A stretch of 64,000 nucleotides of DNA from Schistosoma haematobium (GCF_000699445.3 NC_067198.1:27291536-27355535), one strand, 5' to 3'. Counted from the first letter of the stretch, positions 45,285 to 61,984 are shown. Notes: generated by a model from the sequence alone, not told the origin. Numbers and translations: made by a program.

Positions 45285-45870
45285 GTATAACTCGTTTTTA
45301 AATCCATTTTATTTGTTTTCGTGGCTACAAAAAATTGTAACTATATTGACGAAAATGTGCTACTGAATTTACACAGTACTGATGATGCAGCTTTAGAAAA
45401 ATACGAAGTAATCGTTTCAGAGTTTGTAGTTTATACTCAGAATTTTAAAACTTTGGTTTAAAGAGTTTTTGAATTCATACCCTAGCTTACCTGTCTGTCT
45501 ATGCATTTATTAATAAAGTTCTTTAAATACTACATAATTCGACCGGTAAATAGAGGCAGTTAAATCAAGTTTAAAATACTAAGAGATAACTATTAATTGA
45601 TAAGTATTGGTTAGACTGATAGTAATAGAAGCTTTACTACAGTGACACGACTCAAATCTACATATTTAAAAAGTATAAACATTTTTTAAAAATCCTAGAC
45701 CGATTCTTCAAACCAACTCAGTGAAAGTTCTCCGCAAATATAATCTTCAACTATTCAACACATAAAACAAGATATAAAAACTGTAGTAGCTTTTTTAAAT
45801 GAACTAAAAGAAGTTATGCGGAAATTTGATAAATTCATGAGACAATTGTTACAACTTGTCAATTGAATGC
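45285..45870 (+). other. Two protein-like open segments, uncertain
   Basis: Plus-strand segment 45287-45462 can be read NYIDENVLLNLHSTDD and LEKYEVIVSEFVVYTQN. Segment 45772-45867 reads TVVAFLNELKEVMRKFDKFM and ends LLQLVN with a stop. The second has a possible acceptor (acaag) just before it. The first has no convincing donor or acceptor, and no start was found. They could be exons or a decayed retrocopy of a small helical protein. Family not recognised. Confidence 0.22.
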
Positions 45871-46323
45871 TACTTGTTATATCTGGTCGTCGCTGATTGT
45901 TGTTTCGGAAACGCTTATCACTTATACTGGAAACGAGGGAGCTCTGCAATTCCCACGACGCGAAAGTAAGAAAACAAAACTGATATAAGTGAAGATTTAT
46001 CAACCCCAAAACACGACGACAACCCTAGTCGAAAATACACACACTTTGATTATTATTCCGGATGAAATCACATATATAACAAATCCCACCTAGAGCATAG
46101 TTCATGTCAATGGAATACAAAATTATCGTATATTATACAGAAGAAAATATCATACAAGAAAAGGAAACAAATACTACACTGAATGATCATTACATTGAAT
46201 CATAACGGAGAGAAATGTTGAACAAAACTCATATTGAGTAAATCAATGGAATTTTGACTTCTCTTCCTGTCATATCAACAATCATTACAGATATTTCAGT
46301 TATTCTTAAATTTTCATACTTAG

Positions 46324-46533
<210 letters not shown>

Positions 46534-46894
46534 ATTCACTAATTTCTTTCATGTTTTCAATAAAAAGGAGTTTTATTTTCTCAATATGTTCCATTTATTT
46601 TTACAATAAACATGTGGCATTCATATAGTTTAACTGACGAATAAATAACAATAAATTAATAGAATCATTCATATGTATATATGATTCATTAAGAGAATGT
46701 ACTTGTTTACAATGTTGAGATTAATCACTTATCAACATCATTATAAATCGATATATAATATAGTTGAATTCTATTTGTACTCTATTATAACATTGTACTA
46801 TACAATTTACATTCAAGTTTATAAACAAAATTAAAACAACTGTTTAAATAAATATTATCCATGTATAACTAATAAACAAACATAATAATACAAA

Positions 46895-46913
46895 TTATAT
46901 ATATATATATATT
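46895..46913. repeat. (AT)n microsatellite
   Basis: Uninterrupted alternating AT run. Confidence 0.85.
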
Positions 46914-47071
46914 TTGTTTGATTTCATTTAATTAAATTATCAACTAATTCGGCGTCTAACCATTGTATGATATAATTAAAGACAATGTTTATACATCTTT
47001 TAGTTGTTTTTATTACTCGGCATGTTTGTAGTTAGTTTGAAAAATAAAAACAGTAAAAGTTGTTGATTACC

Positions 47072-47103
<32 letters not shown>

Positions 47104-47114
47104 TGTTATTATTA

Positions 47115-47156
<42 letters not shown>
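47072..47156. repeat. (AAT)n-(ATT)n palindromic microsatellite
   Basis: About nine AAT units are followed directly by about fifteen ATT units, with two TTG interruptions. The two halves are complementary and can form a long hairpin. Confidence 0.9.
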
Positions 47157-47157
<1 letters not shown>

Positions 47158-47599
47158 GATAATGTGACTACGTTTTCGTTTTATTTTAACTAGGTACTGT
47201 TTTCTGGCATTTACTCTTTTTTTGCAGTAACCTAAGAAATAGTATTATTTATAATTGAATGACATGTGAATATAAGAATATAATGGACAAATATAATATG
47301 AATAAGATATTTTATGATTAAAATAAGTATTATAGCTTAAAATAACAGTTGTGAGTTGATTCAAATGAAAATAAAGAAAATACTAAAAGAAACGATCCAT
47401 TTAATAAAATGATAAAATTAATTACTGCTAGATTTATTCTAGAAAATTCCTAAGTAGTAAAAACTAATTGTTGAATTTTGACATAAGAAAAATGAAATCT
47501 TAAGTAATTGTGGATATGGGCTTAAGGATTCCAAGTTCAGATTTGAGTTATGATGTAATTTAATGATTTCCACGAAATGTATCCAATTTACTTCTAGAC

Positions 47600-48250
47600 T
47601 GTTTTCCTAATTTCTTAAGCTGGAAGTTGATTTATCGATTGACGCTGATGGTATTTGGTTAATTGATCTGAAGTATATTATATTATTTTGAAAACCTATA
47701 CTTTTTAATGTTTGCTGTGGTAGTTCTTCTAGTTTCAGTCTGTTGCAACAGAACTATTTCAACATTAATGTTGAAAATTTTGATTTTAGTGTTACCTGAC
47801 AATCCTTTTGTATTCCATATGTTCTTTAGTTGTAGAAATGAAGCCGTTGCTTTGCCAATTTGAACCTTTACATCTTTATTAGATCCTCATTATTTATCAA
47901 TGATACTGCCGAGATACGTAAAAATTTCCACCTCTCCAAAACTTCCTTACCAAGTGTGATTTGGCCGGTGCTCGTTGTATTGAATTTTAGGATCTGACTT
48001 TTTTCCTTGTGAAAGGTGAAAACAACTGCTGCTACTTTGCCCGTCTTCACCTTCATTTTTTGCTGTATATGGAATAGAAGAGCTAAGTCATCTACGAAAA
48101 CTAAATCGTCTTGGTGTATCCTAGCTGTTCAGTGTATTCTGTGTTTCCCCCGAGATGTGGTCTTCATAGTTCAGCCAACCACCAAAAGAAAGACAAAAGA
48201 TGAGTTGTCAGTCTTGTCTAACACTGGTCTTCACTTGAAATGTATCTAAT
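47600..48250 (-). mobile_element. SR2-like RTE fragment, heavily decayed
   Basis: On the minus strand, pieces such as VVFTFHKEKSQILKFNTTST, QITLGKEVLERW and the GAETW-region equivalents align with the C-terminal half of the neighbouring SR2-like element. Every frame is broken. Confidence 0.65.
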
Positions 48251-48728
48251 AGCTATCCTTTAAGCAAAAGTTTTCAATTCACTCTCATGTAATGATACTG
48301 TATGTTAGTAAACAATCTTTTCAAGTACTCTGTAGTGTAGAAAGATGTTGAACAAGGCTTACTGATGTAAATACTGGTATCGGTAATTTTAAAATATCAC
48401 TTTGTTATCTATTGAAGTCTCTTTCATCTTTTCGTCTTTTCTGTTATTTTCTTCCTCATTTATTTCTTTTTGACCTTTGCACAAATACAACATTTTTATT
48501 AGGATAAGGTCCAGAAGTTGTGGAAGATAAAAAATTACTAAATATCAAGGTTCCAAACTATGCAAATGGACATTTTTCATTACATTGATTAAAAAGACTG
48601 AAATTAATCTAAGTAAATTTATACATACTGAACATCAAACACTTTTATGCTTGCGTCTGGTTTACTTGTTAGATATTTGGTAAATGAAGACCAATATAGT
48701 AATTGTGATATCTTAAGTTAGAAGAAAT

Positions 48729-51761
<3,033 letters not shown>

Positions 51762-51929
51762 AATTCTTCTAAATGAAGACCTTCTAACTCTCAGGGCAGA
51801 GTTAAAATGGTTTGAATTATTTTTTCTGGTAAGCGTTTTTTTAGCGAGTTAGTTTTCTACGGGATGGGGACGCTAACCCCATGCCCAACCCTCCTCCTTT
51901 ACCCGGGCTTGGGACCGGCAGTAACTCTA

Positions 51930-52060
51930 GAAGAGCTACAGCCAGTTCCACTGAACTAATCGGACCTGACCTTATCTCTTGTCCAACTAAGATATTTAAT
52001 TCATCACTGAGTAGTGATCAGTTTCATGTTTGTCTAGACCTTAGTTTTAATTGAATTTAA
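51930..52060 (-). mobile_element. SINE fragment related to the 62.8-63.2 kb family
   Basis: gatcactactcagtgatgaa and nearby blocks resemble the tail at 63030-63110 (atcactgggtggtgatcaatg, tgtctag, plus strand). A tRNA-like box A (ttagttcagtgg) is also present. It abuts the RTE leader, so the element boundary is unclear. Confidence 0.45.
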
Positions 52061-53005
52061 TTGATGAGATTATGATTTGCCAGTTTTATGACAATTTATA
52101 ATTAAGTTTTAAATAGCACATGGTGTAATATTTCCCTCTACATTAACAGTACACTTTACTGAAGTGTGTAAACTAAGGTTTCTTCCCGATTGACTCCAGT
52201 CATATAATTTCATGAAAACCATGGCAGAACTTAAGCTGATTATAAATAAATAATTGGCTGCATAACAAGATAACTATGAATACAAAGCCAGCATGTGAAA
52301 CTAGAAGGGATCTAAACTTATATAACAAAATATTAAAACAAAGAAAGTTATAAATATAGCGATCACGTTAGTGTGTGATAAAATTCAGTTGTTTAAACCA
52401 CTTTAAAATCTTTAGAAACATTGTAATGAAACAATATTAAAATTGTATAGAAAATTCATGAATTCCGGCAACTGTAATCCTTTGAAAGTTATTCACTATG
52501 AATACAATTATATCATCATATATCATTTACGACTTGTATAGCAAATATAAAAATGGTACATATTTCAAAGAAGCGTTGAGAAAGTATGAACTTAAAGAAT
52601 TTTAACATTTTCGGTAATATAATAATTCCTAAGGAATATTCAATTCATTATTTATACTATTAGAAAATGTTATTGTATATGATTAAAAAAAAAAAGAATT
52701 TCGTGTTCTTCAACATTCAGTTTTTTTTATAAATCGACAGAAATAAAGAATGATACTCCCATTATTTATGTTCTCAATATAAAATATAAAAGTAGAAAAT
52801 AAAATTGTTAATTGTACACAACTGTTTAAATTGTGATCATAAGAAATTTCAAATTTTCTCTATAGTGTAATTTATTTAACCACAAACTAACAGAAATGAA
52901 TCTTACAATTTTGTACTACATTCGTTTGACTAATAGGATGATACAATAAAGTTCATTGTAAATATTAGAATTTGGTTGATTTATAAATATTGATATCATG
53001 AGTCA
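52061..53005. other. AT-rich intergenic, nothing seen
   Basis: Very AT-rich with short A and T runs. No gene, repeat or RNA supported. Confidence 0.45.
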
Positions 53006-53007
53006 TT

Positions 53008-53150
53008 TGAAGCTAGACCACCGTGGAAAACCTGAAAGCACTGGATGGCCGCTTCGTCCTAGTATGGGACTCCTCAGCAATGCGCATCCACGATCCCGCA
53101 CCCCGCGGGATTCGAACCCAGGACCTACTGGTTTCCATGGTGGTCTAACT
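53008..53150 (-). mobile_element. Hammerhead SINE, lineage 2, minus copy
   Basis: Minus strand: box B (gggttcgaatcccg), then a hammerhead region (core CTGAGGAG, stem II TCC-CATACTA-GGA), then the tail near the gaagctagaccacc block. It is the mirror of the plus copy at 53385-53565. Confidence 0.82.
53041..53090 (-). ncRNA. Hammerhead motif, lineage 2, weakened
   Basis: The core CTGAGGAG is intact and stem II pairs. The sequence after it is CGAAG instead of CGAAA, and stem III (GCGGCCAT) has a G-U pair and a C-A mismatch. Activity is probably low or absent. Confidence 0.6.
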
Positions 53151-53384
53151 TCAATCGACTCATGATTTCAACCTGTGAAATTTCCAAAAATCTCCACAAA
53201 ACCCATTCTGATAATAACCAACTGCTCACTAGTGGCTGACTTCAAGAGATACTCCTGGGGTTCTAGTGAGAAGCCGTTACCAGTGGAGTTCAACCAGGTC
53301 TGTTGTGAAATATCAGCTCACTGAAGACAATGGTGTACGGTGGCGCAACTTCGTGGACTGGTTGAAGCTAGACATTACCATCGT

Positions 53385-53565
53385 TGGATGCCGGCTCAGT
53401 GGTTTAGTGGTTAAGTGCCCGCGCGCGAAATCAGTAGGTCCTGGGTTCGAATCCCACGGGGTGCGGGATCGTGGATACGCACTGATAAGGAGTCCCATAC
53501 TAGGACGAAACGGCCGTCCAGTGCTTCCTTGTTTCCCATGGTGGTCCAGCTTCAATTGACTCATG
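53385..53565 (+). mobile_element. Hammerhead SINE, lineage 2, plus copy
   Basis: The tRNA-like head has box A (tggtttagtggttaagtg, 53399-53416) and a perfect box B (gggttcgaatccc, 53443-53455). A hammerhead-type segment at 53471-53526 and the tail follow. It has no intact tRNA cloverleaf, so it is a SINE head and not a tRNA gene. Confidence 0.85.
53471..53526 (+). ncRNA. Hammerhead motif, lineage 2, core mutated
   Basis: Stem II TCC-CATACTA-GGA, CGAAA, stem III ACGGCCGT and cleavage triplet GTC are perfect. The core reads ATAAGGAG instead of CTGAGGAG, so C3 and G5 (standard hammerhead numbering) are both A and cleavage is not expected. Confidence 0.75.
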
Positions 53566-53589
53566 ATTTCAACCTATGAAATTTCTAAC

Positions 53590-54925
53590 AATCCCCACAA
53601 AACCCATTCTGAAAATACCGATATGCTATAAATATTACTTCCTAAATATACTTCTTTAAAAAAAAAGAAATTTCACTTAATTATTAGATAAAGCTAAATT
53701 GTGATAAAGTATTCGGTAAAATATACAATTGTAAATGAATCAAAAAGTGAACACATGAACAGGAGGATTAGAAAGATTGTAGTCTATGAGATCGTAAGTT
53801 ATTTATAAGTCTGTTCTTGACTGAACCGTGTCCTGATGTTCTGTTTAGCCTATCAGTATATTATGGTATTGGTACGTTGATGATAACAATAAAGTAATAC
53901 AAATATTCTGTGAGTTTAAAAAAAGATCAGATAAGTATTCAGACAATAGACTATGAACATTATATTTTATAAGGAAACGTGGGAAATACGAAAGATTTCT
54001 TTGCAAGAAAGTATTTTTCACCACTGTTCACAAAATAAATGATGTTATTATTTCTCTTTAGTCATTTGGACTGCAAGTGTAAAAAGATAAGCTCATCAGC
54101 TTACTGCCGGAAGTGGCTGACCACAGAGGAGGAACAGTAAATAAAATGGCTTATTTGTTTACATTTAGTGAAATATGAACATAGGATTGACATATAGGTC
54201 CCTTTGAAGCTTTATGTTCAATCTCAATAATTCAATCATTTAACAATAGCATTCATAATTCACATATGATGGACCTCATAGGATTTCAATTAAATTAGCC
54301 TCGGTGTACAACTAGTTATTTTTTATCAATTAACTATATTAAAAAACCATTTATTTCTTTTCCTTGTCATCAGCCCCACACTTTAAACACTTTGAATTCT
54401 ACTTTGTGTATTCAATGTTATTTTTATTAGTTCTGTCAAGAAACCAACATTTATTTCTCCCGAAAATAATTTATGACGATATAGAGGTCATGGAAAATGA
54501 GTGCTACATTAACAGATAACCATTTATACTGGGTGTATCTTAAAAATATGAACGGTCGGATTTTAACTACATTGGTCAATTGTGTTACATTCACCAGGAA
54601 ATTTGATAGAACTAAGTATTCTTAACTGCAGATTTATGGATATGTTTGTCACAATAGTCATAAACTACGTCGATACAAATGTCAATTCTCCCAAATTTTC
54701 AGAAGTTATCTCATTGATCTCAATATATAAGTTAAAACCGTAGTCAAATAAGATAGCTACTTATATAAGGACTCGAATGATTTGGTGTAATATGTAGTGT
54801 ATTTCAATTTAAGTATTAGGTTGGTTCTATTCAAAATCTATGACTACTTGATAATTCAATCATCATTTAAACTCAAAAAATTATTAAATCATTATTTCAG
54901 TAGTTTAAAAATCCCCATAGGATAT
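53590..54925. other. AT-rich intergenic, nothing seen
   Basis: No gene, RNA or repeat supported. Confidence 0.4.
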
Positions 54926-54930
54926 TCAAA

Positions 54931-55115
54931 AATGAAGAATATTTGAGCGAACAATTGTTTTCAATAACTTCATCATCAGGTTCTACAGTTATAAGTCCAT
55001 AATTATAATATTTTACAAAGGCCAGAATTAAGGCATGTATTAATGAAGACTTATAACTGTAGAGCCTGATGATGAAGTTATTGAAAACAATTGTTCGCTC
55101 AAATATTCGTCATTT
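54931..55115. repeat. Foldback element, 67-bp arms
   Basis: Arm 54931-54997 and arm 55048-55115 are reverse complements with only two or three differences; about 50 nt separate them. There is no coding capacity. It resembles a small MITE-like or foldback unit. No clear target duplication was found. Confidence 0.88.
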
Positions 55116-55129
55116 TTAAATCATTATTC

Positions 55130-57770
55130 GTATAATACTATCTGTACTTTTGTGAATAAGTAAACCTTTATCTCTTATTTCAATCTTTCTAGTGATAAAA
55201 TACAATGTGAGCGAGATTGGGAGGTCTAGTTTAACAAAATCTTACTGAACCTATAGAAATGAAAAAAAAAAATAGACAGACAAATTAAAAGTTATTCACT
55301 GATTACTTATTTTTTAATTTATATTCGTTTTGTTTAAATAATATAATTAAAGAAACGAAACCTATACCAGTTTATACAATAGATGATGCTCATGAAGTTA
55401 ACTGAATAACTAACCATTCAAGTGAACATATAATTAAAAAAGAATTTTAATAATTTTGTCTGGAATTTTTTTCTATTCCATTTCAATTTTACTATTAATC
55501 ATTAAAGTTTATAAAACTATCGAGGCAAAAACTGATCGGATAATTATAAAGCTACATTACATATATGTATAGAACGGTTTACTTTTAGGCAAGAAATGGA
55601 CAAATGCTGTGATTATTACATTAGATACAGTTCAATAATACTTGTTTTCGCCTGTGATCAATAAATGTTTTCCTTTTTCAATTTTCTTTCTATTATTACT
55701 CTCATAGTTATTGTAATGATATCTGTGATGATGTTGTTGATAATCACTAATTTGTTTTTAGCTTTATTAAGATATCTATCAGTGAATAATTTAAAATTTA
55801 ATTATTTTTTTAAAACAAAAATAAATTATTATGTTTTTCAATGAATGAACAACCATGGGTTATACTCTGTTTCTTTTTGTTAGTGAGAATTCAGTTAAAT
55901 TAACTAATAAAAATATGTCATATTACATGTCATTAAAAGTAGTTTAAGTTAAACTAATGTTTGTAATGATAATAACTACAAAAAAACCCAGCATGATGTA
56001 TGGTACAATGTATTTCAATGAAAGAGCAAAGTTTGATAAACGTTTCTTGAGAATAAAGTAAATTCCCATTTTGCTTATAACACAAACATGTCGCTTTCTT
56101 CTAACCTCATTACATTTGATGAACGACTGTTCTATTTATAGTCGAAAATTACGAACATGGCGGTTGATGAATTAATCGATATTCACATAGTTTATATAAT
56201 ACTTATAAATATGAGTAGTCAGATATAATGCATCCGGATAAGCGCTGCTTAGTAGACACACACAGATAAATCACTTATATGCTTTCATTTCAATGTTAAT
56301 ATCACCAAGTATAATTTCTAATCGTTTGGTTTAACTGACCTAAATGCTTAGATTATTTTAATTTTGGTCAGATAATTGAACTGATTTGAATTTCATCTAC
56401 TTTTATTAAGAATCTCTGCTGTTTAGTATCCTCTAAGCTGTTTAAGTTTAAATTCCAAACATGTTCTAATCTTCTTTGCTTTACTAGACGCTCTAAGTTA
56501 AGAACAAAACTATGAAAAATCATTTATTAGTATTTTGAAATCTTTATACAAGAAATTTAGGCGAGACTATAATTTATGAACGAACCAATCAGGTATAAGA
56601 TAACAGGTTTTGGATTTCGGTGCAAAATTCACCCATCTATTTGGCCAAATAAAGTTTTGGCATTAAAGCTGATTTCAGTTCGTGATAAAAACCCTAAATG
56701 TAATTTCTAACTCTAACCATTAAAATGTAAATCATAATTCTAATTCCTCACAGTGATTTATAACTCTCATTTGGTCCTAATTATTAGGTGAAGATTCTCA
56801 AGGTCACGTTAGCGTCAAAGGTCTCCCATAAATTATAGTCTCATCGGAATTTATTAAAAATTCTTTTCAGACAAGTAACATTTCTTTCAGTTATTTGAGT
56901 AATAGTGGTATTAACAATAAGAAGAATAGAAAAAAAGTGATAATGGTAGTGAGTGTTATAATTTGTTTATTGCTTACCTCATTATAGTATACAGATAATG
57001 ATGAAATTTCAGTTTGAAAATTTACATTTTTTAATAATCTATTACTTATAAGAGGTTAACAAAGTAGCAATATATACAATTGGTATTTATTTGAAAAGAA
57101 TATAGTTTTCATTATAGACATTTAGATGAATGAACCAGTATTATCTATAACATATACTAGTAAGTAAAATATAAACTTGTTAAAATAAATTTCACAAAAA
57201 AAGAGATTAGCTTGATAAATTGATTTACTAAAGTCAATCATTGTTCATTTAGTGTTTAATACATAATTAGAATGCTATACTTAAGAATACCTGTAGTGTT
57301 AAAGTAACTAAATAATAATTAGATGAAATGGGTAATATTCGAGTTTATTTTGTTGATCATCACTTTACGAATTTAATCTTTCGATTTGTTCAAGTACGTT
57401 TGGCAAGAAAATAAGGTAGAGGAACTCAGTTTGTAATTGGAAAATTGTTGGTCAAGTAATATCATTCTAATATAGAGATACAACTTAACCAGGCAAGATT
57501 GTTCTGTTTGAGGTGTGTAACTGTTTACACATGTTGAATAGTCCAGGTTGAACGACCAAGGAAATAGAAAATCAGTGAACAGTACTGAAAGTTAGTGTGT
57601 TTTACAATAGAATGCTAACTGAATTTATTGGTAGATCATAGTTCAACTTCTAAGAGAATATGGAACATAATTATTCTAGATAGCATCATTAATATGTAGA
57701 TACAATTGTAAGTCATCGCTGATAACAATTTACAATCTAAGTGAATATTATTGAGTATCAGTGAATCATG
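55130..57770. other. AT-rich intergenic, nothing seen
   Basis: 2.6 kb of very AT-rich DNA without an open frame above background or a repeat that I recognise. Confidence 0.4.
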
Positions 57771-57774
57771 AACT

Positions 57775-58180
57775 GATCAATTTTAGACCACCACTGAAAG
57801 CTGAAAAAAATAACCTGTTTATTTTTCGTAGTATTGGACTACTCAGGAGTGCGCATTTGTGATTCCACAGACGGGATTAATATGCATATTATTTGGTCTC
57901 GTTCGCGAACAATTAATCTCTAGACCTCTGAGCTTGGATCCAATGATGTTAATGTCTTACCTCAGTCAATCCACACCATTAACATCGTTGAATACCGGTC
58001 TAGTTGTCTAAAGGTTAAACGTTTGTGCCAGACAGGAGGTTATGGCTCCAAGTACCGCGTGCGAGATCGTGATTGAGCATTTCTGGGGATTTCCGTACCA
58101 GGGAAAATGACTGTTCACTGCTCCCAGGTTTTCTATCGTAGTTTAACGTTGATTCGTTCATGGTTTCAATGATATTATAT
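57775..58180. mobile_element. Old hammerhead SINE inverted pair
   Basis: A minus copy (about 57780-57870; CTGAGTAG core, TCC-AATA, CGAAA recognisable) is followed by a degraded plus copy (about 57990-58170; box-A-like ggtctagttgtctaaaggtt, then gcgagatcgtg). The arrangement is the same as at 53.0-53.57 kb but much more decayed. Confidence 0.55.
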
Positions 58181-58984
58181 TTGTCTTCACAAAAGAGATG
58201 AGATATGAAAGTCCGTTGACTCTCCATGAATAACGTAGATTACTTGATGGAAACAGGCGCTACATTTGACAGTTACATCAATGGTTATTCGAAAATTAGC
58301 AAAAGATATCATATTCTAACTGTCAGTCGTCAAAGTGTGCCGGTCACTTCATTACATTGACTATAAATTCTATGAGGCATTACACCGTACGTAATCGATT
58401 GCGTAACATTTATTGAAATGTTTCTCATTTGGTTTATACACGTTAAACAGTTGAAAACAAGGGTATGAATCTTATATTTAAGTCAAGCTAACAATATCCC
58501 TCAATTTAGAAGTTTTCCTTTCTAGCATTCAATATGAAAATAAAACAATGATCATCAATTGTTATTCAACAAACTGATTTATTACTGCTTCTTATCCACT
58601 AAAATAAAAGATATCATTAACTATTTAGCTGGTGTTTACAACTGCATCTAAAAATTGTAGTTATGCTGATATGTAATACACGTGAATACAGATTTTTAGT
58701 GAAAATTATGAATAAAACACAAATACATATTCCATTTTCTATGAACCTACTTATTATTAACATAAGCTTCATCTACTGGACTAAAATTTTCATACATCTC
58801 AAAACCAAGTTTCAGTGATGGTGCAACTTCGAATTCTCATGAAGTATAAGAACTTCATACTTTAAAAAAGAAATAGTTTAAACAACTATTAATATATGGT
58901 TTATATGAGTTAAATTTACCCATAGGTTGTTTGAGAATCTCATTTGCTCTCACTGTTTTGATTCATATATTATTATTCATTAAC

Positions 58985-59080
58985 TGTGCTAATGAGACAT
59001 GGTAATTTGGATCGATGCACATATATGCCCGGTTCTACTTTGTAGCTGACAGACTGACCGACTGACTGATTCATATTCGC
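58985..59080 (+). mobile_element. RTE tail fragment
   Basis: tgctaatgagacatgg, ggatcgatgcacatat, gcccggttctac and gactgaccgactg match, in reverse orientation, the tails at 10.7 and 13.1 kb. They also resemble the end of the 15.4-16.0 kb copy. Confidence 0.55.
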
Positions 59081-61980
59081 AATCACACAAAATTTATGGA
59101 TACTAATTTTATCCACATGAATATCACTTTGAGATTATTTGGTGCAGTAAATATGGAATTTTCCAGTTCACCGGAAAATAAACAGTCTATCATAATTGAT
59201 TGAGTTAATGTTTGATTAAGAACAACTGACTTTGTAATTATTCACAATAATCACATTGAAAAATAATGAAATCACTACAAAATATTAAGTTAATATTTAT
59301 CTTTAATAAATAATTAAGTGAATAGATGCAAAAATCTGAAACTAACAAGTTTTGTTTTTTTTCTAACAGCACGTCGTTATGTACCAATCAAGGAAATTTT
59401 AATATTTACAGTACAGTTTTTTTGTTTGTATTTAATTGTTAGTCACAGTGTGGTGTGGGTTACTTATATCCACATAAGTAGCGTATAACGGTGGTTACAC
59501 ACAGAATGTATTTCAGTAGAAGATCGATAAGCAAAGAACGGAAACGGAACGCAATTGGTATGAAAATGTATGAATAAGGAAATCTGAGACAATCGACTGA
59601 TATTTGCAAAAGGAACAGTCAAGTTTGAGACTACTTATTGATGTTTTGCTAATTAACTATTTACTATATGGTTCTCAGATTTTAGTGAGATGCTCTGTAC
59701 TTTTGTGCTCTGATACATCCGATTGTCCCCACTGATGTTCTTGTTCACTACAACAGTAGTTTTCCAAGATATAAGTAAAACAATGTTGGTGCGGGAGAGT
59801 AAAATTTTTTCTCTCTCTCTTGGAGTGTAGGTGAATAATTATTTCTCTTGAAAATAGAATATTTTTCAGTGATAATTTAAATATTAGTTGGGTGTGTGTA
59901 ACAATTTCATTTTCATTTTCTTATATCATTTTGAGAACATTAAAAAATGAGAGTTTTCTTTTGAAGCGAAAAACACCAAGTTTGTAAAACAAGAACTTCG
60001 TATTTTTTCTTTTTTTTCTTACCAAGTTTAGTTACATTTATAGGTAATAAATCTAATCCACTGTGTAACTGTTATGACCTTAAAATGTTAAAACTTCTAA
60101 AGTTCAAATTTTAAACATTTTTGTTGAATTATGAATCGTTTGGTAATTGTCTTATATGTTTCAATTAGTTTATGTCAGTACTGTTATATTCGTTAACTTG
60201 AATGCTACTACTGATTCGTCGTACTCGGAACGGAACGGAGAATCAAGGATTGAGAGAGTCGATAGGCTATACTGGTCCATTGTCCATGACTCAGCTAACT
60301 TGATCCAGAAGTCTTGGTAAGATGTAGAAAGTATATTCTACAGACAACCAGAGATACCAGGTTCATCAAGCACACAAACCAAGCGTATTTATAAAAAATA
60401 TATATGATCGATATTGCCATGGAAGTCTTTAAACATTTAATCGATACGTTCGTCAATCGACTATGTGCGTGGGTGGTAAGAAATACCCAAGCATACATCT
60501 GTATACAAGCTTCACAAAGATAAAACTACGAAATATGAGTTTTCGGGATCTAACGCCCCCAACAAGTACATATACAAAGCTAGTGTGAATAGTCGAAGCC
60601 TCAAACATCTTTGTTTATATATATATATGGTGTATGCCTACTTATGTCTATCGACGTAAGTAGTATGTAACACTAGTCAGAAGTGGAAAACCTGGCAGCA
60701 GAAAGCTAGAAAGATTGAGTTGGAGAGGATAGAAGGGAAAATAGAAAGGAATTGTGAATTGGAAGTATCATATGGAATATGAAGCACAAATATGATTTAG
60801 AATAATTTACTTTTCTAAAACAAAGAATATTCTAAATAACAACAACAAAAATCTACCAACAAACATTAGTGATAGAGGTCGACGGTATAGAAAAATTAAG
60901 ATTTCTTGATGCATTTGTACATGACGAGCTAAGAATATATTAATTTTCAAATGAAATCAGCATTAATGAAAACGTTTTTATTCATCTACTCTTACATCTG
61001 ATCTCCAACCATAGAAATAATTAGTTATTTGTAAACGATTGCATAATCACCAAGAAAATTTCAAATGAAACAAACTTGTATAAATCTCAAATGCTTCAAT
61101 TTAAGCCAAATATCTGAAGGGGTTGTTCCCTCTAACATTGCGTTGCTTATGTCACTTCATTCATGGAATGAAATTTTGTTTTTTTTATATAAAAGTACTA
61201 TACTTCAAAACGATCCTGGTTTGTTGTTATTAAGAATCACAAAATTAAAGATCGTGATGAATCCAACAGAATCAGTGATAGTTTCACGGTCAAAACTATA
61301 TTTAAAGCTAAATTCATTGGTATGAGATATCATGTTAGAGAAATAATATTATCTATAAAATAATTTGAAACTTCATAGATCATCATCACAAGTGCCTCAT
61401 AAATACACCCATTTAAAATTATAACCTTATATTTCGAGCACAATTATCCAATTTCGGATTCTTGAATGTAGGAACATTGAAATCGTCTTAATCAAAAAGA
61501 AGTAAATCGATAAAATGATATTATATCCACTTATTTTCTGTAGTACAATTTATATTTTTTTTAAAAAGGGCTTAAAAATTGATTGACATTTGAAAACATT
61601 AATAAATTTAGCTTATAAAATTCCAGACAAGTCTTTGACTTTTTGACTAAAAACATTGATTCATTGAAAAAATATATTTTGTTTTTCTTATGTTGTTGAT
61701 TGAAAGATATATTCAAAATGATAACTGAATAAACAGTTAGATCTAAATACTATAATAGTCACATGTAATTCACATTTAATCTTGCCCGTAGTCAAATTTA
61801 GCTAATAGTTGATCACAAGATCAGAGTTATAAATGTGTATAGAACTCGTTTTAAAAGAAAATTCGAATAATAGTAATTATTATAATAAATACTTGTTATG
61901 ATTATATTTACAAATAATTGTTAAGTTATCAAAAGAAGGTTTTGTGGAGATTTTAATAAGTTAATTGTTAAATTCACGAG
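59081..61980. other. AT-rich intergenic, nothing firm
   Basis: 2.9 kb with no supported gene. The 86-codon plus ORF at 61065-61325 is hydrophobic in its middle, with no recognisable domain, and is not called. Confidence 0.4.
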
Positions 61981-61984
61981 TTCA

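Larger units (their letters stand above)
53135..53580 (+). repeat. Direct repeat of SINE tail, 403-bp period
   Basis: The block beginning catggtggtc and running through gactcatgatttcaacct to cacaaaacccattctga occurs at about 53136 and again at about 53538. It spans about 90 bp each time with few differences. The interval holds one full lineage 2 unit, so this looks like one and a bit tandem units. Confidence 0.75.

Noticed and set aside
53385..53470. tRNA gene
   Set aside because: Box A and box B are good, but the sequence does not fold into a full cloverleaf and is joined to a hammerhead and SINE tail. The other tRNA-like heads (24.0, 53.1, 62.1, 63.0 kb) fail in the same way.
61065..61325. 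86-codon plus ORF
   Set aside because: No domain, no splice context and no neighbour; this length is expected by chance in a region of this size.
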